Below are positions 10,356 to 20,154 of a DNA stretch of 64,000 bases, piece after piece. Every line of letters starts with the position of its first letter. Position 1 is the first letter of the stretch. The notes beneath the pieces were generated by a model, which saw only the letters and a list, made by a program, of their open reading frames with translations, ran no database searches and was not told the DNA's origin. The position numbers and the translations under genes were made by a program. Origin of the DNA: Picochlorum sp. 'celeri' (lineage: Eukaryota > Chlorophyta > Trebouxiophyceae). The stretch is from positions 1 through 64,000 of the forward strand of contig JAACMV010000015.1 of NCBI GenBank assembly GCA_010909725.1, read 5' to 3'.

Positions 10356-11179
10356 ATGAACAAGTTTGGGTCCCTTATCGTCCGCGTGGCACGTGCTGGG
10401 GCTGGGCTCGTGGGGGAGGGCCAGAGTGCTGTGCCAGGAGCTCGCGAGTGTGGGGTACGTGCCTTTTGCGTGTCAAACATACGTTTGACGAATAAAAAAT
10501 AATTTGATCGGGATTGGGGTGCGCTGTATCGCTGATTTGGGGCTTCGCCAGCTCGACAGACTGGTCGCGTTGTCACGTGTGGATCCCCGAGGGACTCCAT
10601 TTGGTTTGGCAGGGTTGGGGTCAACATGCAAGGATTTTAAAAGATAAACGTATGGGAAATAATAAGACGTGGTAGGCGAGGGCGTGTGTATGCCGAACTG
10701 AGGCGCTTGCTCCCAACCCAGCCAAAGGCCTACCTGGTCTTGCAACGGTGGTGATCGATGGTGATGCATGATGTTCCTTTTCTGATGACTGTATTTTTTC
10801 CTGTCTGCAGGCGTCTTTGTGGAACGTGGTCAGCAAGGCGAACGTGTCTACCACAAGTTTTGCCTCATCGGGGGCAGTCACCAACCTTGATGCTGAGATT
10901 GAGCACGCGACAGGATTAGAGAAGGCACAGTTGGAATCTGCGAACAAGGGCGTAGACTTGTTTCATGAAGCATGGCTAGACGCTCCCTTCGGGACCGAGA
11001 CCAATCCAGTAGAGGTCACGTCCGAGTTCTCAGAGAGGATTGTAGGTGTTCCTGACCCAGACGATGACTCCACCGTCTGGTGGGGTGTCATCGAGGAGGG
11101 GCAACCTCCCAAGCAAATTATCGAAGGTGGTGAATTTTTTGTGCTGAAAAGGTTACCAAGTAGTGGTGGCCATCATTAG
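10356..11179 (+). CDS. Cytochrome c oxidase subunit 5b-like protein
   Basis: A nuclear-encoded mitochondrial complex IV subunit of the COX5b/COX4 (yeast) family. The family core is clear: APFGTETNPVEV, ERIVGVPDPDDD, then WWGVIEEGQPP and FFVLKRL. Exon 1 (10356-10454) encodes a 33-residue Arg/Ala-rich N terminus that fits a mitochondrial presequence; a 356-nt intron (10455-10810, GTACGT donor, CTGCAG acceptor) joins in phase 0 to the 122-codon exon 2. Total about 155 residues. Oddly, the zinc-binding CxxC normally before the final strand is replaced by KQIIEGG, so the C-terminal zinc site is missing. The match around it is strong enough to keep the family call. Confidence 0.75.
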
Positions 11180-11359
11180 GAAGTTGTTTGTTTTGTAATG
11201 TCGTTTTTTACATTGTTGGCAACAACAACTGTAGTACAACTGTACAATGTACAAAATGGTATACATGTCCAAGAAGAATGCAGCCATTTCCGAAGGAAAA
11301 GGAGGTTCCAATGGCACAGGCAGCAGAGGCACTCCCCTATCGCGTGCAGAGACACACTC

Positions 11360-12820
11360 TTACAAGAGAGTGTTCTTGATGAGCAATCTGCACACGACAT
11401 ATGGGTCGACATTGGCAGAAGGACGGCGATCCTCAAGGTATCCCTTTCCTGCCAACTGGACTGGGAGAGGGATACGGATAGAGGATCCACGATCGGCAAC
11501 ACCTGACCTGAAGGTGTCAATGTCGCAAGTCTCGTGTGCTCCGGTCAGACGGTCCTCGTTACCTGATCCATACTGGGTGATGTGCTCAGCATGGCACTTG
11601 GAGAGTCTCTCGATGGCAGCTTCGATCGCAGCCATACCTCCATCGCGGCGCATGCTCTCAGTGGAGTAATTGGTGTGGGCTCCTGCACCATTCCAGTCAC
11701 CCTTGACTGGCTTTGGGGCAAAGGTGGAGATGATTCCGAACTCCTCGCCGAGGCGATGGAGGAGCCACCTGGCCACCATCACCATATCTCCCGTATCCAA
11801 AGGTCCAGTTGGACCAATCTGGAATTCCCACTGCCCTGGCATCACTTCGGCATTGATACCGGAAATGGTGAGGCCTGCCTTGATGCAAGCGTCCATGTGT
11901 GCCTCCGCGAGGGCACGGCCGTAAACAGACTCATTTCCTACACCGCAGTAAAATGGGCCCTGTGGTGCTGGATATCCTCCGAGTGGCCATCCGTAAACGG
12001 AGGATCCTCCCTTACCGAGCATAGTGTACTCCTGCTCAAAACCAAAGAGTGGGGCTTCTGCCTTAACCTTGTCGTTGATCACGGCCTCTAACATGGCTCT
12101 AGTGTTGGTTGGATGTGGGTTTCCCTGTGGATCGAGGACATCACACATCACAAGGACATCATCTCCTCCACGGATTGGATCTGGGCACACAAAGCATGGG
12201 CGGAGGATGCAATCAGAGTTGTTTCCCTCGGCCTGGCCAGTGGAGGACCCATCAAAGGACCAGTTTGGGAAATCTTTTGGGTTCATTGAGGTGACTGGCT
12301 TTGGAATGCACTTGGTCTTGGAGCGCATTTCGTTGAACATGTTTCCCTTCTGGACGGAGCCCTCCTGACCGTCGTACCAGATGTACTCTGCCCTCTGAGT
12401 CAATGCATTCACTCTGAATGTCACAAAACGTCCCTGCAAAAGACAATTCGGCACGTGAGGCGGGTAAAGTACCGGACTCAGCGGCATGCCTTTCGGAAGG
12501 TAGGACCGACAAGGGCGGGGCAGACAGCGCGAGTCAACATACCTGGCGTCCAGAAGCAAATGCGTTGCATTCAACCTTTCTCTGAGCCAAAACGCTCTGC
12601 AAGTCATACAGGAGTCATGAGCATCTCAGTCCGCACACGCCTGACCAGCACGAGGATGGGCCGACGGCCCACCAGGCTCGATCCACATTTGTTGGCAGCG
12701 AACATCCACACATATTCTAGATGGCATCATATTGTTGGAAGGCCACGATGCGGGAGAGTAATTGCAAGCCACTCCTATTCCCGGTAGACCACGCACCTTT
12801 TGGGTAAAAACGGCGACCAT
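11360..12820 (-). CDS. Glutamine synthetase, eukaryotic type (GSII)
   Basis: ATP-dependent ligase making glutamine from glutamate and ammonia, the main entry point of ammonium. About 383 residues after splicing, normal for GSII. Signatures: SFDGSSTGQAEG, the GFEQEYTML metal-binding region and NGAGAHTNYSTESMR in the ATP site. Three exons: a tiny first exon (12820-12797, MVAVFTQK), intron 12796-12597 (GTGCGT, 200 nt), an 18-codon exon (12596-12543), intron 12542-12434 (GTATGT), and the main exon from GRFVTFRVNALTQ. The N-terminal extension is short, so cytosolic location seems likelier than plastid, but this is inference. Confidence 0.93.
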
Positions 12821-13039
12821 CGTGACAAATTTGCAACTCCTTCGGTGATTAACAGGATTACTATTACTTAAGTTGATTAAAATTAGATGGATCGGGAAGG
12901 CCGTGGTCTCTTTTGTGGACGGGCGAACGTGTTGGTGAATTAGGGCAAGGGTAGGGTACGTCCATTCCCTAACATCCGATGCCCATGTGATCGGTCTCTG
13001 GTGGCACTCGATCGGAGGGGGAAACCTCTTTTGCTTGTG

Positions 13040-13796
13040 CTATCGTCTGACTGAATGCTCAGCATATCCTAATGTCCACTTTTCAGACGCGATCGGCGTG
13101 CAGGATCGCCTAAATATTTGAATTTGAGACTCAATTTCCGCGGATGTCCCAGTCCCGAGAGGCTTCACCGTCACCAGGGACGACGCCAGGTTACCGAGGG
13201 CGCGAGTGACACCAGCATAGCTGGATACGTCTGCATGCGCCACCATCACTGTGCACCGAGCTCCTACTGAGTACCCAAGGCCAATGAAGGTTTTCTCGAC
13301 CCCTACGTCCATGGGACTCGCCTTACACACGGATATCAGACTCTGCACAGTACACGGAAGCCGTGTCAGGAAAGTATCCGCCCACAGAATCGGTGGATTC
13401 CTAAGCGCGTACCAGGATATCATCAAATAGTAGTATCGAGTACTCATTAGGATTGCCAGTGCCCAGGGACTTGAGGTCTTGAGCGATGGCGTCCATGAGT
13501 GCATTCCTATCAACTACAAATGTGTCGCATTCCCCATTCACTTGACCGAAGTGAAGCGCATTCAGCACTTTGAAACGACCTTCTGACGCGATAGTTGTGA
13601 CGTTGAGGTTTAGCCGTCGAAGCATCGTTGAGTAGTGAGACGTGGAGTGCTTTGTGGTGACTACCAGCACGTTCCCATCCCGCTTGGCCGCCCCCAACAC
13701 TTGTTTGAGTATACTGGACAGCACATAACTCGAGTCTGCTTCGACACTATCTCTGACCAGCACAAAGCCATGCAAATCGGACGCTGCTAACGCCAT
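13040..13796 (-). CDS. Elongator subunit ELP6-like protein
   Basis: Probable ELP6, one of the RecA-like subunits of the Elp4-6 ring of Elongator, which supports wobble-uridine modification of tRNA. Visible parallels: an N-terminal strand-loop GFVLVRDS, the STSHYSTMLRRL segment (ELP6 proteins carry SHY here) and a hydrophobic strand ending in LLFDD. Intron 13412-13343 (GTACGC, 70 nt) joins DDIL to SLISVCKASP in phase 0; the downstream exon has a VMVAHADVSSY strand and ends at 13040. There is no Walker A motif, as expected for ELP6. About 228 residues, close to the usual length. Confidence 0.6.
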
Positions 13797-14111
13797 GTCG
13801 CGCGACTCCCTGGGGACAGGTTCTTTTTCTGCTCCGCAGTGTTTCTACTCGAAACTGACTGTTGAATGGAATTCAAAATGTTTTTCCATTTTTGAAACAG
13901 AAACGAATGGTGCAAACTCGTTTTAGTTCATAGCGGTACGAATATTTGTCCATCAAAGAAGAAGCTTTCCTTTCAAGAGTGGGGCACGAATCTCTCACGT
14001 TGTTCGCGTGAGGAGGATACGATATGTGGGATACATTTATATATATGTGTATGTTCTTACATGTATAGATAGATATATCGCCATTTCAAGAAGGTTAGCC
14101 CACAGAGGAGC
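13797..14111. other. Intergenic stretch, no gene seen
   Basis: This is the region upstream of the ELP6-like gene and downstream of the P2 gene, AT-rich with an ATATAT/TAGATAGATA stretch near 14035-14080. It presumably holds the ELP6 promoter and the P2 terminator region. I found no RNA gene or ORF. Confidence 0.4.
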
Positions 14112-14603
14112 TTAATCGAAGAGGGAGAATCCCATGTCTTCGTCCTCCTCCTCCTCTTCTGGCTCTGGCTCGGCAGCTCCTGCGCCTCCAGCAGCAGCAG
14201 CTCCTCCAGCACCTCCAGCAGCGACGACGGCACCCCCGGCTGGGACGGAGGACAATTTCTCCCGGCCCTCGGCGATGACCTCTTCGACGTCCTTTCCTTC
14301 CAGCTCCTTGATCAGGAGAGCAGCGGCATCAGCGTCCGTGTCAACACCAACTGCACAACAGAAATACGAATATATCAGGGTCAACACACACACCTGCTGT
14401 GGAAGTGGCCGGAGAGTGGGAGGCCGTGACGGCTCCGCCGGCGTCGCCTGGCGAAGTCCCCATACTCTCATGGTGCACGAGTCTCCCGACAGACAGTCAA
14501 AAATAAACCACGTACCGGATCCCAAAATCTTGCTGATGTCATCAGCAGATGGAGCGTCGTTTCCACCGAGCTTGGCGAGGAGGTAAGCAGCAGCAACCTT
14601 CAT
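14112..14603 (-). CDS. RPLP2: 60S acidic ribosomal protein P2
   Basis: Stalk protein P2 of the cytosolic large ribosomal subunit, which binds P0 and recruits translational GTPases. It shows the N-terminal dimerisation segment MKVAAAYLLAKLGG, an Ala/Gly-rich hinge and the acidic C terminus EEEEDEDMGFSLFD, close to the eukaryotic consensus. Intron 14515-14351 (GTACGT donor, GTGCAG acceptor, 165 nt) joins GS to VGVDTDAD. The spliced protein is about 108 residues, normal for P2. Confidence 0.95.
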   Translation of the reverse strand: MKVAAAYLLAKLGGNDAPSADDISKILGSGTWFIFDCLSGDSCTMRVWGLRQATPAEPSRPPTLRPLPQQVCVLTLIYSYFCCAVGVDTDADAAALLIKELEGKDVEEVIAEGREKLSSVPAGGAVVAAGGAGGAAAAGGAGAAEPEPEEEEEDEDMGFSLFD

Positions 14604-14946
14604 GTTTTATTCAAGTGATTGAGAGTACGGCTCCTGAAAGATGTTTAAGCTTCGGTTGTAGCCCTAACAGGTTATTCCGAACGATATTTTTGTATAAAGT
14701 TTTCTTGAGTGAGAATACATGGTATGCACTTGTGTGATTGGCATAGCTCATGGGCTATGCCATTGGGATGACCCGCCGATCCAAATGAGGGTTGGATCGG
14801 ATGGAATTCTCGCTTCAAATTGGCATTCGAATGCCAACGATGGATGCATATTGTTCGCCATGCACAAATTTGTAAAATAAATTGTAAAAACTTATACGTG
14901 CAGTAGTCATACTACGAATAGACCGACGCCCTGTGACCGAGTATCG
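14604..14946. other. Intergenic region between divergent P2 and DUF3253 genes
   Basis: This must contain both promoters. It includes a short inverted motif around 14743-14762 (GCATAGCTCATGGGCTATGC) that could form a small hairpin. No ORF or RNA gene is recognised. Confidence 0.4.
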
Positions 14947-15421
14947 ATGGAGAAAAAGCGCAAAGTTGGCAGGGAGGTTCCTGACATCGATGTCCCAAAC
15001 CAAAAGGTCAAAGAGTCACGTGACATGGAGCATTTGCTTGAATGCTCGATATTACAGACTTTGGAAGCAAGAGGTTGTGAGAAAACGTGTTGACCCAGCG
15101 AGATTCCCAGGAAACTGTTCCCACAGAACTGGAGGGACTATGTGCGTTTTGTTTTTTGTTTCTTGTTGTTTTCGCAGCGACTAGCGACATCACTAACTGA
15201 TGGTTCTTGCATTTGTACAGATGGATCAAACGAGAGTGGTTGCTTTGGGCCTGAGAGAACAAGGCAAGATTGAGATCTTGCAGAAAGGAAACGTCTTGCA
15301 TGGTGCAGTCAAGGGACCAATCAGACTTCGTCTTCTTCCGGCCTCTGGATATCCAGCAGATCCGCAGTCACGGAAGCGAGATCAAGAAAGAAAACGAGGG
15401 GATCCGCATCGTACAGCATGA
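14947..15421 (+). CDS. DUF3253-domain protein with an in-frame TGA, candidate selenoprotein
   Basis: A small two-exon gene. Exon 1 (14947-15141) encodes a basic start (MEKKRKV) and the first half of a DUF3253-like helical domain (ILQTLEARGCEKTC, stop, PSEIPRKLFPQNWRDY). Intron 15142-15220 (GTGCGT, ACAG) leads to exon 2 with VVALGLREQGKIEILQKG and GPIRLRLLP. The TGA at 15091-15093 falls exactly where I recall the family having Cys in its CPSE motif (KT-I-C-P-S versus KT-C-stop-P-S). Both sides stay in frame and conserved, which suggests selenocysteine rather than decay. I found no convincing SECIS in the 3' region. Alternatives are readthrough, recent nonsense mutation or sequence error. Molecular function of the domain is unknown to me. 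Confidence 0.6.
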
Positions 15422-15846
15422 CATGCAATCGAAATCCGCATCGAAGAAATCCGACCTCGCTCGAGCTCGGACGGTACGCACAAGGCGGTCGCCTCTTCCC
15501 TAGCAGCAGGTATATTGAATTTAAATTATGAATATTAATGGTTGGTAATTCACATTGGTTGTGATTGAGTTGTTCTGCATGCTCTGTAACCCTGACGGTT
15601 GACGACAACAACAGTCATTGTCTCGAAGTGGAAGATTCTAGGTGCGTGGCTCATGGACGATGTTGGATTTACTGGAAATAAAATTATACAATATATGGAT
15701 GCGATTTTGTGGATGTGCGGGGACCGATGGAAGAGTTCGGTGGACCAACCGACTGGATGAACGTGACAACGGTTGACGGTTCTGACGCAATTGTATGCGT
15801 GGATGTGTAGAACAATAAATAAGAAATCGATTTGATTGAACAAAAG
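15422..15846. other. 3' region of the DUF3253 gene and promoter of the next gene
   Basis: No further gene is seen. If the upstream gene is a selenoprotein, its SECIS should lie here. The best ATGA-to-TGA arrangement I found (15528-15565) has only about seven weak pairs and wrong spacing to the apical AA, so I do not call it. Confidence 0.35.
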
Positions 15847-17976
15847 ATGGGCGACTCGTACGCCGAGGACCACGCAATCCTTTCTCCCAGCAAGGGCCAG
15901 TCCCTTCCTCGAAGTGTGGAGTTTGTGTCCTCTGCGCTGCAGCGGGTTGGCATCGACAAGTCCATCAATCTCATGTCTAACCAACCGGAAGATGTCGCGG
16001 AAACGTGTGATGCGATTTATACGCTGCTGGTCAAGCATGAAAAGGACGTTGAGTATAAGGAAAAACTAAAGGGGGAGCTGTTGGAGACGCGGCAATTTTT
16101 GCAGCTTGAAAAGAAGGAGAAACTCAAGCTGAGAAATCAGCTAGATTCCAAAGAAAAGGAGCTGAAGTCGTGGGAAGCAAAAGCGAGGGTTAAGGATGAG
16201 ACATGGAAGGACGATGCAACGAAAGCCAAGAGAGAAGTAGAGGACTTGAGGAGAAGGCTCAAAGGCAGCGAGAGCAAAGTGGTTCACATGGCGCATGAGT
16301 TGAAAAAGAAGGAAAAAGAATACGAAAAGCTACAGGAAAGGCTATCCAAGTATTTGACGGATAAGAAAAAGTGTGAATTGGCGGCAACCGATATTGCAGG
16401 GAAACTGGTCAAGGGTGGAGGAAGCTCCACATCATCGTCTGGAAACCGCCACATTCGGTGCGATGACGGTATTCAAAGTATAGTGACATCTTATGAAAAC
16501 AAACAGGCTCAGCATGTGAAGGAAATCAACGAACTGAAGGCTGCTCTGGCCTCGTTGCAGACTGAGCATGCTAGAGCAATGAATGCCGCCACGGACAAAC
16601 GCCAGGTCACGACCGAGGTTGAGACGATTGTGGACAAAGATTTCATGGAAAAAATCCCCCATATGAGCGCTAATGAGCTGGGTGCAGAGTTGTCCACCAG
16701 GATCAAGACGCTGCAGAGGAGACTAAACTCACTTGATTGGCAGGCTAACAATGTCAAGAATTCCGTGGACGGGGTTTTATCCATCCGGGAAACAAGGTTG
16801 TTAGAAGAACTCGCTGCTGCGAGGATGGTGCTGCATGATCAACAGCTGCTGCTCACAAATGTGCTTGTGTCCCTCAGGTCAGCACTCGCTGCAGAGCATC
16901 AGAATTTCGAGATCAGGCTTCGGGAACGCGTGAAGAAGTTTGAAGAGTCTTTGGAGACAATGAAGAGATCGTATTCAAGCAAAGAGACGGAACAGGAGGC
17001 TGAGGTCCAGCTTCGGATCAGGGCCCTGGAGCAGGAGTACCAGGAGGGTCTGGCCTCAGAGAGGGCTGAGAAGAAGAGTCTGGAAGAAAAGATTCAAGTA
17101 TTGCAATCTCGCGTTGATATATTGCAGAACAGGCACAAGGAAGCACTGGAAGAGGAAGTTGAAAGAGCCAGGGCCGAGTTCGAGAGCGAAATACACGCTG
17201 TCAGATCTGGGGCAGAGGCTACCATGGAATCCATGGCAGCAGAGTCATCTGAGATTCAACTGGATCTGAAGCGCACGCAAACAGCCCTACGTGCGGAAGC
17301 TGCTGCACTTCGAGAAAGGCTCATTATGGAGCAGACAGAGCGGGAGAACGTCCAGAAAGCCAGCACAAAGATGGTAGAGGAGGCTGTCCTCGCTGAGCAG
17401 GGGCGTCTGCTGTCCAAGGTGAAAGAGTTGGAGGCTTCCAGGGACGAGGCGATTTCCAATGTGGAAAAATCATACAATGCGAAAATGGATCTTCTCGTGA
17501 AAGAAAAAGCCGAGTTGGAGGAGCAATGCGAGGCTACAAATGTTGAGTTGATGATGACCAAGGATAAACTGGAGGAAACTCAGGAATGTTTGCGATCTCG
17601 TTCTGAAAGGCTGGTAGAAGTGGAAAAAGAGGTTCTTCAACTGAAAAGGAATGCTCCTGAGGCTCTTTCGCTGGGAATCGCGAGCGCTTTGGAAAAAGCA
17701 GAGAAGCACCATGCGGTGGAGAAACAAGAGTTGATTGACAGGTTTGAGAGCCTCCAACAGGAGCTGAGGAGTGCCCAGTCCTCCATCGCTGATAAGACGA
17801 GGGCCATGCAAGTCATGGAGGAGAAGGGAGCAGAGGCGGAGAAGGTTGTATCACAGTATACCGAAATGACCGAGTACTATAAAGATCTCATGGCAAGGTA
17901 TGCGCCAGGTCTTGGCGCTGGTCTGTTTCTGGAGAGGGCAATCCAAAGAAAAGCCACAAGCCTCGCCATGGCATAG
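15847..17976 (+). CDS. SSX2IP/ADIP-like coiled-coil protein
   Basis: An intronless 709-residue protein dominated by coiled coil. The N-terminal region has a short globular part (SVEFVSSALQRVGI) followed by ETCDAIYTLLVKHEKDVEYKE and a Lys/Glu-rich coil ending KKKEKEYEKLQERLSKYL, the pattern of the ADIP (afadin- and alpha-actinin-binding) domain of SSX2IP. Family members act at centrosomes, centriolar satellites or adhesion sites; plant relatives bind microtubules. The remaining ~500 residues are long heptad repeats. The start is the ATG at 15847. Its stop is 31 bp from the convergent L6 gene. The family call rests on the N-terminal third. Confidence 0.6.
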   Translation: MGDSYAEDHAILSPSKGQSLPRSVEFVSSALQRVGIDKSINLMSNQPEDVAETCDAIYTLLVKHEKDVEYKEKLKGELLETRQFLQLEKKEKLKLRNQLDSKEKELKSWEAKARVKDETWKDDATKAKREVEDLRRRLKGSESKVVHMAHELKKKEKEYEKLQERLSKYLTDKKKCELAATDIAGKLVKGGGSSTSSSGNRHIRCDDGIQSIVTSYENKQAQHVKEINELKAALASLQTEHARAMNAATDKRQVTTEVETIVDKDFMEKIPHMSANELGAELSTRIKTLQRRLNSLDWQANNVKNSVDGVLSIRETRLLEELAAARMVLHDQQLLLTNVLVSLRSALAAEHQNFEIRLRERVKKFEESLETMKRSYSSKETEQEAEVQLRIRALEQEYQEGLASERAEKKSLEEKIQVLQSRVDILQNRHKEALEEEVERARAEFESEIHAVRSGAEATMESMAAESSEIQLDLKRTQTALRAEAAALRERLIMEQTERENVQKASTKMVEEAVLAEQGRLLSKVKELEASRDEAISNVEKSYNAKMDLLVKEKAELEEQCEATNVELMMTKDKLEETQECLRSRSERLVEVEKEVLQLKRNAPEALSLGIASALEKAEKHHAVEKQELIDRFESLQQELRSAQSSIADKTRAMQVMEEKGAEAEKVVSQYTEMTEYYKDLMARYAPGLGAGLFLERAIQRKATSLAMA

Positions 17977-18007
17977 TTGTTTCGTGACTTATTACATTGT
18001 AAAAAAA

Positions 18008-18863
18008 TTACTTTCCACGCTTGCCCTCCTTGCGTGCAACGTACTCATCAGCATAACGAACACCCTTTCCTTTGTATGGCTCTGGCTCTCTTTTGGATCT
18101 AACATCAGCCGCAAATTGACCAACTTGTTCCTTATCAAAGCCACTGACGACCACTGTCGTATTTTTCATCACTTCCACCTTGATTCCATCTGGAATAGTC
18201 ATCTCCACAGGATGACTGTAGCCCAGACTGAGTGTCAGGGTCTTTCCGGACACAGCTGCTCTGTACCCAACTCCAATCAAAGAGAGCGTCTTCTCGTAAC
18301 CTGCGCTAACACCAACCACCATGTTGTTCACCAAAGATCTTGAGAGTCCGTGAATGGCATTGGCTGTCTTGTGGTCCTTTGCCTTCCCAACCATCAGGAG
18401 ATTTCCTTCCTGACTGATTGTCGAGAGCGGGTGCAATGTGCGCGTCAATTCACCTTTAGGTCCCTGCATCATCATCATCATCATCATTACAGCAGGGTCG
18501 TGAGCAAAAAAGATAAAAACCGTCATCCGGGGGTGAGCATATTCACACCCTACTACTGCCTTTAAGAGGGAGGCTCTTGTCGAAGAATGTCCTTCCCTCT
18601 TCCAGCATTAAAATAGCAAGTGATATTGAGGAGGAGATACATAATGTATCGCTCAGATGAGACAATATTCCGTGTCTACGCACCTTGACGACGACAGTAT
18701 TTCCGTTCAATGTGACTTTCACTTTATCGGGAACTTCGATTGGCTTCTTCCCAATGCGGCTCATTTTAGAGACAATAGCAGCATTTCTGGGCCCTCTTGT
18801 ATTGCTGGCGGTATTTCTGAAGGTACTGGCCACATCAGTGGCAACGAAAGACGACGCGAACAT
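18008..18863 (-). CDS. Plastid-type (bacterial) ribosomal protein L6
   Basis: Large-subunit protein uL6 of bacterial type, binding 23S rRNA near the sarcin-ricin loop. Signatures are SRIGKKPIEVP at the mature N terminus, GPKGELTRTLHP, GVGYRA and the C-terminal EPYKGKGVRYADEYVARKEGKRGK. A 34-residue Ser/Ala/Thr-rich leader precedes SRIGKKP and fits plastid or mitochondrial targeting; plastid is likelier by family. Intron 18683-18464 (GTGCGT donor, 220 nt) joins VVVK to GPKGEL and ends in a run of ATG/CAT triplets right before its CAG acceptor, an unusual acceptor context. Confidence 0.9.
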
Positions 18864-19240
18864 GCCCTCAGACTATTTGTTTGTTGGCTGCCTGACAATC
18901 GCGCAATGTATGTTGTAATACAAATGATTGAGATAAAAACTGTGTGTCTATGCGGTTGCAAACGATGGCTGATGGTGCTGGTGTGGATATCCGCATCAGA
19001 TGAAGCAACACCACAGACGGCCTGGGCAGGCGGCCACGGGACTGGTGCCATTCAGCATGTCTGGAGCTCCCATCAATCGGTCGGCTGGATGGTGACCAAG
19101 TCTCGCACACAGGGAGCACCGTTGTTTTCTCTGATGGATGCGCATGGCATGCTGAACAAGCGACAAATAAAATTTAAGCCGTACGACGATACCTCCCTGA
19201 GCACTGCTGGAGAAAGGGATGGGCTGAGGAGGAGAGAAGA
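18864..19240. other. Divergent promoter region between L6 and PRCC genes
   Basis: About 380 bp separate the two start codons. Short ORFs here look like chance frames. No named element is recognised. Confidence 0.4.
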
Positions 19241-20107
19241 ATGGAGTTTCTTGCTGGGTACGGTTCTGACGAAGAAGACCAAGACATCAAGCAACCCTTG
19301 AAACGCGTGAAGCATGAGGACGTCAGTGGTAATGGCGTTTCGTCTGCTGTGGTCACCGGTGCCGAAGCCGATGCGCCTGCTGCGGTTCCGGTGAGCGGAG
19401 ACAGCAGGAATGTCAGAGAGAGCAAGCGTCCTGCTCTGCGAAAGGCTGGAAGGGGGAGTAGGTGGGGAAAGGCTTCAGGATTCTTAGCACCAATATCGTA
19501 TGATAAACAAGATGTTGTGGACGAGGAGGAGGAGGAGGAGGAACAGGATACAGGTGTCAAACTCACCTCTGTTGGTGGTGGGAGACCATCACTGTCTCAG
19601 TATTTGCCGGCCCCGGTCCACGAAACGAATGATAAGAGTGACGGAAATATAGTAAGAGAGCCTCCTGGTAGTGCCACAGAGCGAGAACCAGAGGTGGTGC
19701 GGCCTGTGCCTACAACAGACGAGCAGGTGGGACTGGACCCTGCACCTGCTGTCAGAGAATGGCATGCACCCGCACAAACACGCCAGGTCCACGAAAGCAG
19801 CGATGTGTTTGCTGGAATTTTGCCCGCAGGTGTTAATGTAAAGGAGATCTCCGGTGCAGAGTTAAGAGGCAACGGCGCCCTGATGGGCACAGAGGGTTCT
19901 GGCATGAGAGCTGCCCTGGGAGCTGAGTATGACAACAAACTGCGTGCGGAAGCCGCTAGGGTCGGGGGTGTGTCGAAATTAGCGAAACGAAAAAACCAAC
20001 TCTCCTCACTTTTCCAGAGCGCGAAATCTCAGGAGATTGAGCAGATGGAAAAGCAAGCTAGCGGTATCAAGACAAAGGCAGAAACACAGAAGAAGTATGG
20101 TTGGTGA
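19241..20107 (+). CDS. PRCC-like protein (mitotic checkpoint / splicing-associated)
   Basis: A 288-residue single-exon protein. The N terminus, MEFLAGYGSDEED, has the aromatic-Gly-Ser/Asp acidic pattern of PRCC proteins. The middle is low-complexity with an EEEEEEEE tract. The conserved C-terminal block is strong: LAKRKNQLSSLFQSAKSQE, then SGIKTKAETQKKYGW, matching the family ending KTKAQTQAKYG(W/F). Human PRCC is found with pre-mRNA splicing factors and with MAD2B; plant relatives are of unknown role. It converges with the GPAT gene 47 bp away. Confidence 0.75.
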   Translation: MEFLAGYGSDEEDQDIKQPLKRVKHEDVSGNGVSSAVVTGAEADAPAAVPVSGDSRNVRESKRPALRKAGRGSRWGKASGFLAPISYDKQDVVDEEEEEEEQDTGVKLTSVGGGRPSLSQYLPAPVHETNDKSDGNIVREPPGSATEREPEVVRPVPTTDEQVGLDPAPAVREWHAPAQTRQVHESSDVFAGILPAGVNVKEISGAELRGNGALMGTEGSGMRAALGAEYDNKLRAEAARVGGVSKLAKRKNQLSSLFQSAKSQEIEQMEKQASGIKTKAETQKKYGW

Positions 20108-20154
20108 AAATTCTGTTATATTTATGTATAAACACGAAATCAAATGCAAGGTGA

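Noticed and set aside
14134..14586. Plus-strand ORF of 150 codons opposite the P2 gene
   Set aside because: Poly-Ser/Pro/Ala shadow of the acidic and Ala-rich P2 coding sequence.
15528..15565. ATGA...TGAT arrangement as a SECIS element
   Set aside because: The intervening helix has only about seven pairs with G-T and mismatches, and the AA is too far from the ATGA; not good enough to call.
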